DNA from: JAHELQ01 sp964491915 | GTDB lineage: Bacteria > Acidobacteriota > Aminicenantia > UBA2199 | Length of the DNA: 64,000 nt | Assembly: GCA_964491915.1 (NCBI GenBank) | Contig: CAZBHS010000006.1 | Location: 62,001 to 126,000 of the forward strand | Reading direction: 5' to 3' | Shown: positions 1 to 7,239 of the stretch, one piece after another | Layout: every line of letters begins with the position of its first letter | Numbering within the stretch: the stretch's first letter is position 1 | Position numbers and translations under genes: made by a program | Notes under the pieces: generated by a model | The model's input: the letters and a program-made list of their open reading frames with translations, nothing else | Databases searched by the model: none | What the model was told of the DNA's origin: nothing

Positions 1-711
1 TCCATCCAGATGAAGCAATTTATCGCGGATACCTTTAAAATAGCCCCAGAATCCATCATTGTCACTCCCGAAGGTTTATTGCAGAACCATTTTAGCCTCC
101 CAGCCCCGGATGAACTATCGGCAATCCGGGCGCGGCACGGGCTGCGAACAACCGACCGGGTGATCTTTTTTGCCGGAAATTTCAAAAAATTCGGCGGCGT
201 CCACTTGTTGGCGGACGTTTTTTGCCGTATCGCCCCCACAACGGACAACCTGAAACTCTTCCTGGTAGGCTCCGGGCAAATGGAAAAAAATGTCCTGGAT
301 TTGATTCGCCGCCACAACCTGCAATCCCGACTTATTCACCTACCGCGGGTGGACTATCACGACCTTCCGGCGTTGCAACAATTAAGCACTATTATCGTAT
401 GCCCCGACCTTTATAACCGCTACAATGAAATGGTGGCGCACATCAAAGTCTTTGATTCGCTGGCGGCCCAGAAGCCGGTGTTGGCGTCGCGGTTCCCGGT
501 TTTGTTGGAAGAATTCCCCGAATCCAAAGGCTGCATTCTATACTTCGAGCCCTCCAACCCCTCCGATTTGGAGCGGGCCATTCGTCAGGCGCTGGAACAC
601 CCGGAAACGATCCGTCCGTTGAAGGAAGACGAACTCAAGTTCCTGACCTACCGGCAACGGGTCAAAGGTGTAATGAACGAATATCGAAGGAGACACATCA
701 TCCATGAGTGA
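1..711 (+). CDS. GT4-type glycosyltransferase, 5' partial
   Basis: C-terminal nucleotide-sugar-binding half of a GT-B fold glycosyltransferase. The reading frame is open to the first base (an ATG lies at position 10), so the N-terminal acceptor domain is probably outside the window. Visible signatures are the strand-turn segment VIFFAGNFKKFGG that starts the second Rossmann domain, LFLVGSGQ, and the donor-binding segment HIKVFDSLAAQKPVLAS, which matches the usual K..E.lA.gkPVvas pattern of family 4 with Asp in place of the second Glu. It overlaps the sulfotransferase gene by 8 bp, so it is part of the same polysaccharide operon. The sugar transferred cannot be told. Confidence 0.8.
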   Translation, partial: SIQMKQFIADTFKIAPESIIVTPEGLLQNHFSLPAPDELSAIRARHGLRTTDRVIFFAGNFKKFGGVHLLADVFCRIAPTTDNLKLFLVGSGQMEKNVLDLIRRHNLQSRLIHLPRVDYHDLPALQQLSTIIVCPDLYNRYNEMVAHIKVFDSLAAQKPVLASRFPVLLEEFPESKGCILYFEPSNPSDLERAIRQALEHPETIRPLKEDELKFLTYRQRVKGVMNEYRRRHIIHE

Positions 712-1633
712 ACCCGCCTCTCCTGTGATTGTGATCGGTATGCACCGTTCCGGAACGACGCTTCTTTCCAACGTGTTGCAGCAATGCGGATTGTTTATGG
801 GCAACCGCCAGGATTCCCACGGCGAAGCGTTTTTCTTCCTGCGCTTGAACGAGTGGTTCCTATCCCAGGCTCATTGTTCCTGGGATCATGTGACTCCATT
901 TTCCTCCCTGGACACCTTCACCCGCCGGCAATTGGCGCGGGTAGCCAGACGCCATCTAAAAGGGATTCGCCGCATCGGCTTTTTGGGGATCGGCAAGTTT
1001 CTCCGTTATCCAGACGCCGCAGCCCTTTCCATCCCCTGGGGCTGGAAAGATCCCCGCAACACAATCACCATCGATATTTGGAAAGAAATATTCCCCAATG
1101 CCCGGATCATTCATGTCTCGCGCCATCCTGTGGATGTGGCCCAAAGCCTGCGAATTCGCGAACAAAAAACACGCCGGCGATTATTCGGTCCTCAAAAAAG
1201 ATTGCACAACGCCATCTACTTCAAAGCCAAACTCAAATGGAAGGAGTTCTGCCTCTCATCCGGCGGTTGGTATTCCTACATGCCCGCCACCCCCTCGTTG
1301 TACTCCCGGAGTGTAAGAGAACTCACCCATGGATTCCGGGTTTGGAAAGAATATGTTTCACACGCCTTGACATTGGAAAAAAAATACTCCGGACAGGTGC
1401 TTCACATCCGTTTTGAAGAGTTCCTGGAATACCCGCAGGAGGGAATACGCCGAATGTGTGATTTTGCCGGGCTGTCGCTTGAACCGCCAACCGAAGAACA
1501 CATTTTGCAATCATTGAACCCCGGCCGGAAATTCGCTTTTTTGAATGACCCTGAGCTGGTGGACTTCTACCATTCCATCCAGGATGATCCCTTGCTGCGA
1601 ATGACCGGATACCACGCTATAGGAAAATCATGA
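704..1633 (+). CDS. Sulfotransferase family protein
   Basis: Predicted cytosolic PAPS-dependent sulfotransferase of about 309 residues. The 5'-phosphosulfate loop is GMHRSGTTLL at residues 12-21. A 3'-phosphate-binding segment VSRHPVDVAQSL follows near residues 143-154, with the expected Arg and Ser. It overlaps the upstream glycosyltransferase and its own stop overlaps the flippase start by 4 bp (ATGA), so all three are co-translated. This suggests that a surface polysaccharide or glycolipid is sulfated before export. The exact acceptor is unknown. Confidence 0.85.
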   Translation: MSEPASPVIVIGMHRSGTTLLSNVLQQCGLFMGNRQDSHGEAFFFLRLNEWFLSQAHCSWDHVTPFSSLDTFTRRQLARVARRHLKGIRRIGFLGIGKFLRYPDAAALSIPWGWKDPRNTITIDIWKEIFPNARIIHVSRHPVDVAQSLRIREQKTRRRLFGPQKRLHNAIYFKAKLKWKEFCLSSGGWYSYMPATPSLYSRSVRELTHGFRVWKEYVSHALTLEKKYSGQVLHIRFEEFLEYPQEGIRRMCDFAGLSLEPPTEEHILQSLNPGRKFAFLNDPELVDFYHSIQDDPLLRMTGYHAIGKS

Positions 1634-3120
1634 CCAAACAGACAATTCCAGTCGGTCTGAGCGGGGGCTTTTTCCGGGAGCTGGGCGTCAACTTTTTCTC
1701 CTATGGTATGATCAGCGCTTTCAGCAATTTTATTTCATTCTTGATGGTCCCATTTTTTACCAGGGTGTTCAGCGCTGTCGAGTACGGAGTGCTGGAAACC
1801 ATCCAGATGGTGGTGATGATCATCGCCTTATTCGGGACCTTGATGCTGGAGAACAGCTTCCTGCGCTTCTTTTTCGACTCCGACGATCTATCGTTCCAGC
1901 GCAAGGTTTTTTCCTCCGGTTTTTATACCTTGATTCCCGCGTCGCTCTTTGTTACGGCTCTATTGACCATATTTCCGGTTGCATCGTCGCAAATACTTTT
2001 CCGGTCGCCGGATTATTCGCTGGTTGTTTTATTGGCGGTCCTACGCATCCCTTTTAAAAACGTGATGGCCTATTGCTCCGCCACTTTTTTGGTGGAATTC
2101 AACCGCAAACGCTACGCCCAGTTTCATATCTCCTTCATCACAGTCAATGTCGCGGCCAGCATTCTGGCGGCAGTGGTATTTCGCTGGGGACTCGCGGGGC
2201 TATTGGCGGCACAGTCCGCCGTGGCAGTCCTATTCGCCGCCATCGCAGTCTTCTTCGCCCGCAATTATCTCAAAGGCGGACCGGCGTGGAATACAATGAA
2301 ACAGATGTTAGGGTATAGCCTGCCGCTGATCCCCGCCAGCCTGAGTTCCTATGGCCAACGGTACGTCAACCGGGTGTTCGTGTTGGCGCTCTATTCCATG
2401 TACAGCATGGGAATTTTTTCAGTGGCATCCAAAATCGCCATGCCGTTGATGTTGATGGCCGCCAGCTTGCGCATGGCCTGGGTGCCCTACGCCTTCAAGA
2501 CCTGGCAAGCGCCCGGAAGCCGGAAAAATTTTCGCCTCTTTCTCGATTTGTTTATCGGTGTCGCCGGACTATTGAGCGTGGGCTTCGCATATTTAGGACC
2601 TGAGTTGATTCATGTAATCAGTACGAAAGAATACAGCGACGCCAGTGTGCTCATCGGCTTCATCGCCCTGGCGTTCGGCATTCAGAGCGCCTGCCGTTTG
2701 ATTGGAGTGGGTCTGAGTATCAAAAAAAAGACAGGCCTTTTGAGTTTGGCTACCATGTTCGGTATCTTGATGGCGTCAATCTCGATGATGGTGTTATCCG
2801 GCTATCTAAAACTCCTGGGCATCGCCATCGGCACTCTGATTGGCGAGCTCACGGGATTCACCGTGTTGGCGCTCCTGGTGCGACGGATGCTGCCCGGCTA
2901 CTTTTCCTTCAAAATCACCGCCATTGTCGTTGCTATCACGGGAATATTCTTGACCGGCAATCTATTTTTGATCGACAGTCATATTTTGGTGCGCCTGGCG
3001 ATCATAGGCATCTACGCCGCCGTTTTGATTATGATATACATCACCTTTTTATCCCCGACAATATTCAAACAGGCGTGGTATTTCGCCGCCAACCTGCTGC
3101 TCCACAAAAAGAAAGCGTGA
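1630..3120 (+). CDS. Wzx-type polysaccharide flippase (MOP superfamily)
   Basis: Integral membrane protein of 496 residues with about 12-14 hydrophobic helices along its whole length and no large soluble domain, typical in size for RfbX/Wzx O-antigen flippases. It begins inside the end of the sulfotransferase gene (ATGA overlap), so it completes a glycosyltransferase-sulfotransferase-flippase operon. Expected role: moving undecaprenyl-linked oligosaccharide across the inner membrane. The gene ends 51 bp before the large direct repeat starts, so this operon marks the left edge of the accessory island. Confidence 0.85.
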   Translation: MTKQTIPVGLSGGFFRELGVNFFSYGMISAFSNFISFLMVPFFTRVFSAVEYGVLETIQMVVMIIALFGTLMLENSFLRFFFDSDDLSFQRKVFSSGFYTLIPASLFVTALLTIFPVASSQILFRSPDYSLVVLLAVLRIPFKNVMAYCSATFLVEFNRKRYAQFHISFITVNVAASILAAVVFRWGLAGLLAAQSAVAVLFAAIAVFFARNYLKGGPAWNTMKQMLGYSLPLIPASLSSYGQRYVNRVFVLALYSMYSMGIFSVASKIAMPLMLMAASLRMAWVPYAFKTWQAPGSRKNFRLFLDLFIGVAGLLSVGFAYLGPELIHVISTKEYSDASVLIGFIALAFGIQSACRLIGVGLSIKKKTGLLSLATMFGILMASISMMVLSGYLKLLGIAIGTLIGELTGFTVLALLVRRMLPGYFSFKITAIVVAITGIFLTGNLFLIDSHILVRLAIIGIYAAVLIMIYITFLSPTIFKQAWYFAANLLLHKKKA

Positions 3121-3188
3121 AACCACCCCGCGGCTTCGCCTCCACCACCTCTACACGTAATGGTAAAGTCCCGAATCATGAACCGGAT

Positions 3189-3217
3189 TTGACTAATTTA
3201 TTTCGCTATGATTTAAT
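3189..3217 (+). promoter_or_regulatory. Promoter of SLATT-DRHyd pair, copy 1
   Basis: TTGACT (3189-3194), 17-bp spacer, TTTAAT (3212-3217). Transcription would begin about 25-30 nt before the ATG at 3251, which has a strong GGAGGTGA ribosome site. Confidence 0.55.
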
Positions 3218-3250
3218 ATTTCTTCGGGTAACACAATTGGAGGTGAACGA

Positions 3251-4222
3251 ATGCCTGAGGGACATGAACAAGAGGGATACACGTTGGTACAACTAGCGTG
3301 GCGGCAATTTGGCGCCTATGATAAATTCGCTGAATTGCAAAAAAGAAGATCTACGCGAGTTCACTTATTGTTAATTATTTTGAGCGCATTGTTGGTGCTT
3401 TTTGTCCTGATAAAAACGCAACTGTCTCTTTGCAAATTGAATTATAATCAAACTTCATATTACGAATCTCTCGATGATATCTTAGAATTCTTGATCTTGA
3501 TATTTCCAATTTCCCTCACAGCCATTGTCGCCGCAAACAACCGGTTTAAACCACTCAAAAAATGGGTCCTCCTCCGCTCTGCGGCGGAAGCGTTGAAAAG
3601 TGAAATCATGCGTTTTCGAGCCGCCGTTCCTCTGCAAAAGGACAATGAATCCAGAGATAAAATTCAAAACACGTTGCAACAGCAGATGGATGGAATCTCC
3701 GAGAACTTGATGCAATCAGAAATCAATCTTACAGAGATAACGAATCGAATGCACGAGAACAACGAAACACTCTCCGAGCCAATATTTCTATCTTCCGAAC
3801 AATATATAAACGAACGATTGGATGAACAGTTAAAATTCTATTCCGGTCACGTCAAAAAATTGGAGTTGAAGCTAAAACTCTTCAATTACGGCATTTATGC
3901 ATTAGGCGGTATTGGAACATATTTGGCCGCTACTAACCGGCAGCTATGGATTGCACTAACGACAATAGTAGTCAGCATTATTTCAACTTACCTGGAACAG
4001 CAACAGACAGAGAACACTCTCATGATCTACAATCAATCCGGATCAAGGCTTTTGAGAATAAAAAATTGGTGGCTCTTGCAACCGGAGAAAAATCGTGAGA
4101 ATCCAGCGTTGGTGGAACGCCTCGTAGATCTGACCGAAGATGCCCTCAAAACTGAAACTGGAAAATGGGTAGAAAATATGGAAGTCGCTCATCAAAAAGA
4201 CCAAGCGGTCCCAATCCATTAG
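3251..4222 (+). CDS. Double SLATT (DUF4231) membrane protein, copy 1
   Basis: 323-residue protein with two tandem two-helix membrane modules: helices near 37-55 and 78-96, then near 211-227 and 232-248. Each pair is followed by a helical region with DUF4231/SLATT hallmarks, KWVLLRSAAEALKSEI after the first and Y...S.LL.IKNWW followed by LVDLTEDAL..E...W after the second. SLATT proteins are predicted membrane effectors (pore formers) in nucleotide-sensing bacterial conflict systems. The ATG has a GGAGGTGA site at ideal distance. The next gene starts 13 nt downstream, so the two form an operon. Two SLATT units in one chain could give a pseudo-dimer. Function is inferred; identical to the copy at 9387. 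Confidence 0.75.
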   Translation: MPEGHEQEGYTLVQLAWRQFGAYDKFAELQKRRSTRVHLLLIILSALLVLFVLIKTQLSLCKLNYNQTSYYESLDDILEFLILIFPISLTAIVAANNRFKPLKKWVLLRSAAEALKSEIMRFRAAVPLQKDNESRDKIQNTLQQQMDGISENLMQSEINLTEITNRMHENNETLSEPIFLSSEQYINERLDEQLKFYSGHVKKLELKLKLFNYGIYALGGIGTYLAATNRQLWIALTTIVVSIISTYLEQQQTENTLMIYNQSGSRLLRIKNWWLLQPEKNRENPALVERLVDLTEDALKTETGKWVENMEVAHQKDQAVPIH

Positions 4223-4235
4223 CAAGGAGAGACGC

Positions 4236-5564
4236 ATGGAAAAAGAACTTTGCTTCGTTTTAATACCGATAATAGAAGGTAACCGAAAGCCCAACGTAGA
4301 GCAGAGGATCTACTTTCGCAATTCTCTTCTAACAGGCATCGATGAGGCGGAACTCCATCCGGTATATCCTGCGGATGATGTTGCCATCGCCCCGGAGATG
4401 GCCCCAATCTTCAGTAACCTCGTCCTCTGCGAATACGCGGTTGTGGACATTACAGGGGCGGACGTGCGGTTGTGTTATGAATTGGGTAAACGGGAAAGTC
4501 TTCATCCGTATAAGACTGTAATCATGTATGATGAAGGAATGCCGCCGCCGATTGATTGCTTCCAGTCAAAGACATTGCCGTACAAGAGGGATGAGAATGG
4601 CGAATGTGTCGATATGGAAGGCATTGTCGCCAGGCTTCGGGAATTGTTGATTGAGATTCAGGCAGCCACGTTCGTTACAAATCCGGTGTTCCAGGTAACG
4701 GCGGATGCTAAGCGGAAAGTGGCGGTGGGGCATCAGAAAACCGACGTGTTTCGGCAGCAGGTCTTCTACTCCCCCTCCATCAAAGAAAAATTATCCGCCG
4801 CCAGGGATACTGGGAAGGAAGCGATTCTGAGATTGAAGGAAAAATTCGATGTCGATGCTCTCGATCCCGCGGTTTTGATCGACTTTTTATTGTCTTTTAG
4901 AGCTGTGGATGGTTGGGAGGAGATGGTGTCGTTGTGTAGGGAAATGCCTCCGGTTGTCCGGGAGTTGGTGATGGTGCAAGAGCAGTTGGCCTTCGCGTTG
5001 AACCGGTTGGGGGACAGCGAAGAGGCGGAAGCGATTCTGCATCGAGTATTGAAACGGGTTGGCCCGAATAGTGAGACGTTGGGGATTTTGGGGCGCGTGT
5101 ACAAGGACCGGTGGGAAGATTCGCTGGATAAAGGAAATCAAGAAAACGCCGATGATTTGCTGGAACAGGCGATCGACACCTACATCAAGGGATTCGAAGC
5201 CGATTGGCGGGATGCTTATCCGGGAATCAGCTCGATTACGTTGTTGGAAATCAAGGCGCCGGAGGATCCAAGGAAAGAGGAATTGCTTCCGATCGTCACA
5301 TATTCCTTGAAGCGGAAGATAGAGCTTGGGAGCCCGGATTACTGGGATTATGCCAGCCTGTTGGAGATTGCCGTCATCAGCGACTCACCCGAAGAAGTTT
5401 CGGGGCATCTCGATAAAATGTCGGAGCTTATTAGAGAGCAGTGGGAAGCCGTAACCACGTCGCGGAACATCCGCCTCATTCGCGAATCGAGGCAGGAACG
5501 GGGTATCGAGTGTCCCTGGATCATTGATATCGAAGCCCGGTTGGAACGGCTGACAAAAATTTAA
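4236..5564 (+). CDS. DRHyd/TIR-like plus TPR (DUF4071) protein, copy 1
   Basis: 442-residue soluble protein. Residues 1-105 look like a deoxyribosyltransferase/TIR-like Rossmann domain: FVLIPI at the first strand, AVVDITGADVRLCYELG (68-84) with Asp71 and a candidate catalytic Glu82, then TVIMYD. Residues of about 200-440 are helical and TPR-like and resemble the TRAFs-binding (DUF4071) region shared with eukaryotic ASK kinases. From memory, bacterial proteins with this layout (DRHyd-TPR) are predicted immune sensors or nucleotide hydrolases. It follows the SLATT gene by 13 nt with its own AGGAGA site. It ends 6 bp from the convergent rsmA stop. Activity is not demonstrated by sequence. Confidence 0.65.
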   Translation: MEKELCFVLIPIIEGNRKPNVEQRIYFRNSLLTGIDEAELHPVYPADDVAIAPEMAPIFSNLVLCEYAVVDITGADVRLCYELGKRESLHPYKTVIMYDEGMPPPIDCFQSKTLPYKRDENGECVDMEGIVARLRELLIEIQAATFVTNPVFQVTADAKRKVAVGHQKTDVFRQQVFYSPSIKEKLSAARDTGKEAILRLKEKFDVDALDPAVLIDFLLSFRAVDGWEEMVSLCREMPPVVRELVMVQEQLAFALNRLGDSEEAEAILHRVLKRVGPNSETLGILGRVYKDRWEDSLDKGNQENADDLLEQAIDTYIKGFEADWRDAYPGISSITLLEIKAPEDPRKEELLPIVTYSLKRKIELGSPDYWDYASLLEIAVISDSPEEVSGHLDKMSELIREQWEAVTTSRNIRLIRESRQERGIECPWIIDIEARLERLTKI

Positions 5565-5570
5565 AATAAA

Positions 5571-6347
5571 TCAAGAGTCTTTTCTAAGTTCACGGAATAG
5601 TTGTAGGAAGTTTTGGAGGGGGAGTTGTTCGGCTCTGGAGTTTGGGGGGATGTTCAGGATTGTCAGGATGGTGGTGAGGGTTTGTTTGGGGTAGTGGGGG
5701 GATAGGTTGTTGAGGATGGTTTTGCGGCGGTTTTGGAAGGAGATTTTCAAGAGGCGGTAGACGGAGGGGATATCGATGCCTTCTTCGGGAATATCCGGGC
5801 GGGAGGTGAAGTGGAACACGGAGGATTTGACCTTGGGGAGGGGATTGAACGAGCCGGGGCTTACGTCGAAGAGGACTCGGGAGTCGAAGAGGTAGTCGAA
5901 CATGAGGGATTGGGGAGAATGTTTTGTGCGGATCAATTTGTTCACGAATTCTTTTTGGAGCATGAACACGCCTTTTTTGATGTGGGTGTGGTTGGCGATG
6001 ATCCAATCGGCGAGGTCTTTGGAGATATAGTAGGGGATATTTCCCACAAGATCGACCGGGCCTCGAGGGAAGGCTTCGTCGAGCCGGAGCTTCAATACAT
6101 CGCTGCGGATAATTTCCAGTTCTTCGGGAAAACGTTCTTGAAGTTGGTCTGCCAATTGGCGGTCGATCTCGACGACAGTGAGCTTGGGATGGGATTGCGG
6201 TAGTTTTTTGAGGAGTAGCTCGGTGAGGATTCCATTGCCGGGGCCGATTTCAATGGGAGCGCCTGCGAATGGGACGGCGGCTTCGGCGATTTTTTGTGCC
6301 ACGGAGCGGTTTATGAGGAAATTCTGGCCGAGTTTCGCTGATTTCAT
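5571..6347 (-). CDS. rsmA: 16S rRNA dimethyladenosine transferase RsmA (KsgA), copy 1
   Basis: 258-residue enzyme that dimethylates the two adjacent adenines in helix 45 of 16S rRNA. The start is the ATG at 6347: LGQNFL follows at once, as in the family, and it overlaps the HAD stop as ATGA. SAM motif I is IEIGPGNG, and the target-base motif is NIPYYIS. Longer in-frame extensions upstream are Arg/Pro-rich read-through of the HAD gene. This copy sits behind a truncated HAD gene and has lost the HAD promoter, so its expression depends on sequence in the insert. The identical copy at 11707-12483 keeps the intact upstream gene. Confidence 0.9.
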   Translation of the reverse strand: MKSAKLGQNFLINRSVAQKIAEAAVPFAGAPIEIGPGNGILTELLLKKLPQSHPKLTVVEIDRQLADQLQERFPEELEIIRSDVLKLRLDEAFPRGPVDLVGNIPYYISKDLADWIIANHTHIKKGVFMLQKEFVNKLIRTKHSPQSLMFDYLFDSRVLFDVSPGSFNPLPKVKSSVFHFTSRPDIPEEGIDIPSVYRLLKISFQNRRKTILNNLSPHYPKQTLTTILTILNIPPNSRAEQLPLQNFLQLFRELRKDS

Positions 6348-6560
6348 GAGGATAGTCCAGTCAACAATTCTTTTAGGGAGTGGATGATGGGGATATCGGG
6401 GATAGGGTTTGGTTGAAGCTTGTCTCGGTCCAGGAGCAGGGTGTCTATCCCGGCCTTCCGGGCGCCGAGGCAGTCGTCTTCGAGACTGTCTCCGATATGG
6501 AGAACGTCGTTGGCCGGCAGACGGCAATCATTGAGGATATAATGAAAGGCGCCGGGTTGG
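6344..6560 (-). pseudogene. Truncated HAD hydrolase (3' fragment)
   Basis: Last 71 codons or so of the HAD gene that is complete at 12480-13205. The match begins exactly at the repeat boundary in the QPGAFHYILND segment and includes the motif IV region HIGDSLEDDCLGA. The nucleophile motif and cap domain are missing. The frame stays open into the insert up to a TTG at 6607 but has no convincing ribosome site, so it is unlikely to be a working enzyme. Confidence 0.85.
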
Positions 6561-6570
6561 AAAATCGGAG

Positions 6571-6582
6571 GCACCTGTCCCC
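6571..6582 (+). repeat. GCACCTGTCCCC motif, left end of insert
   Basis: First of a family of motifs at 6571-6582, 7068-7079, 9248-9259 (GCACCTGTCCCC), 6949-6957 (inverted, GGGGACAGG) and 39096-39112 and 41868-41884 (GCCTGTCCCC plus TATTTCC). Similar motifs occur beside REP-associated transposases in other genomes (recollection), but no transposase is present here. Confidence 0.5.
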
Positions 6583-6655
6583 AAAGTTTTCCAAAGTTTT
6601 TTCCCAACTCACTCTACCTGACCGCTTAAAAAAATTTTCAGGGGAAAAAATTTTC

Positions 6656-6661
6656 TATAAT
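6656..6661 (+). promoter_or_regulatory. Promoter -10 element for the 49-aa peptide
   Basis: A perfect TATAAT lies 33 nt upstream of the ATG at 6695. The -35 is weak (TTTTCA at 6635-6640 with a 15-bp spacer). The region is very AT-rich. Confidence 0.4.
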
Positions 6662-6694
6662 TGGTAAAATGTGAAAAAGTAACAGGAGGTGACA

Positions 6695-6844
6695 ATGTTA
6701 AAGAAACTAAACACCAGTAAAGAGAAGCGCGATTTCATCGAGCGTAGGGCCAGTATAAGCCAGTGCGATCATAATTGCGAAACTGAGTGCAATTGGGAAT
6801 ATGTCCCCAAACTCAGCCTCATTTACAGACTCAATCTCTATTAA
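6695..6844 (+). CDS. Small Cys-rich peptide (49 aa), unknown
   Basis: Open reading frame starting MLKKLNTSKEKRDFIERR, with a consensus AGGAGGTGA site just upstream and a perfect TATAAT before that, so it probably is expressed. A basic, charged first half is followed by three cysteines spaced C-x3-C-x3-C in SQCDHNCETECNW, then a hydrophobic aromatic tail. The leader/core shape would suit a modified peptide (RiPP) precursor or a small metal-binding protein. No maturation enzyme lies next to it. It could also be a fragment of a larger lost gene. I do not recognise a family. Confidence 0.45.
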   Translation: MLKKLNTSKEKRDFIERRASISQCDHNCETECNWEYVPKLSLIYRLNLY

Positions 6845-7239
6845 GCAATTATTTTAAGCGTTAAAGGGCGGGGAGATAAAGACGCTTTTATTTCCTTAGC
6901 CTTTCCCGTAGCTTTTTGATTTGCTCGCATAACCGGATGGCTCCCATTGGGGACAGGCCCCTCATTTCCCCCCGAAACGAGCTTCCCCTCCTCCCAGTTT
7001 CTCTCGAAGCCCCGTTCGAGAATAATACGCTACGATTGAGAGCTTCCTCCCGATGAAAAAACCCCACGCACCTGTCCCCTGATTTTCCCCACTGGCAAAC
7101 CAGCCGAAAAATAAACCTCTAGCTCTAACTCCACGGATTACTCCCAAACAAATCCAGTTGAACTTTTAGCCGGTCTATGATATCTTTTTCTTTTCGTTGT
7201 CATTTCTAATTATTAAAGGGATGGCTATTCGGTGGAACA
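6845..7239. other. Intergenic region with motif copies
   Basis: 395 bp without a convincing gene. It holds the inverted GGGGACAGG (6949-6957) and the forward motif at 7068-7079, which is part of a 27-bp repeat shared with 9242-9268. Otherwise nothing recognisable. Confidence 0.5.
7062..7088 (+). repeat. 27-bp direct repeat, left of GHKL gene
   Basis: Identical over 27 bp to 9242-9268. It begins CCCCACGCACCTGTCCCC and ends ATTTTCC. The pair brackets the GHKL-nuclease gene at a distance of 2180 bp. Confidence 0.8.

Larger units (their letters stand above)
3172..6560. repeat. Large direct repeat, copy 1 (3389 bp)
   Basis: Every position compared is identical to 9308-12696 (offset 6136 bp), and all encoded proteins are identical. 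The left boundary is a C preceded by C here and by G in copy 2. The right boundary falls after GGCGCCGGGTTGG, inside the HAD gene. The unit holds a promoter, the double-SLATT gene, the DRHyd/TPR gene, rsmA on the other strand and the last 71 codons or so of a HAD hydrolase gene. The left end lies 17 bp upstream of a -35 box, so the accessory genes are duplicated with their own promoter. Either a recent duplication or integration, or a misassembly. Confidence 0.9.

Noticed and set aside
5590..6006. Pro/His-rich 138-codon frame antisense to the DRHyd end, in the rsmA region (and its twin at 11726)
   Set aside because: It is another frame of rsmA on the same strand, with biased composition and no ribosome site.
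5733..6203. Acidic 156-codon frame on the plus strand
   Set aside because: Antisense shadow of rsmA; no start signal.
6345..6527. 61-residue Arg-rich N-terminal extension of RsmA
   Set aside because: The extension is an out-of-frame reading of the HAD gene; the family start LGQNFL follows the ATG at 6347, which is coupled to the HAD stop.
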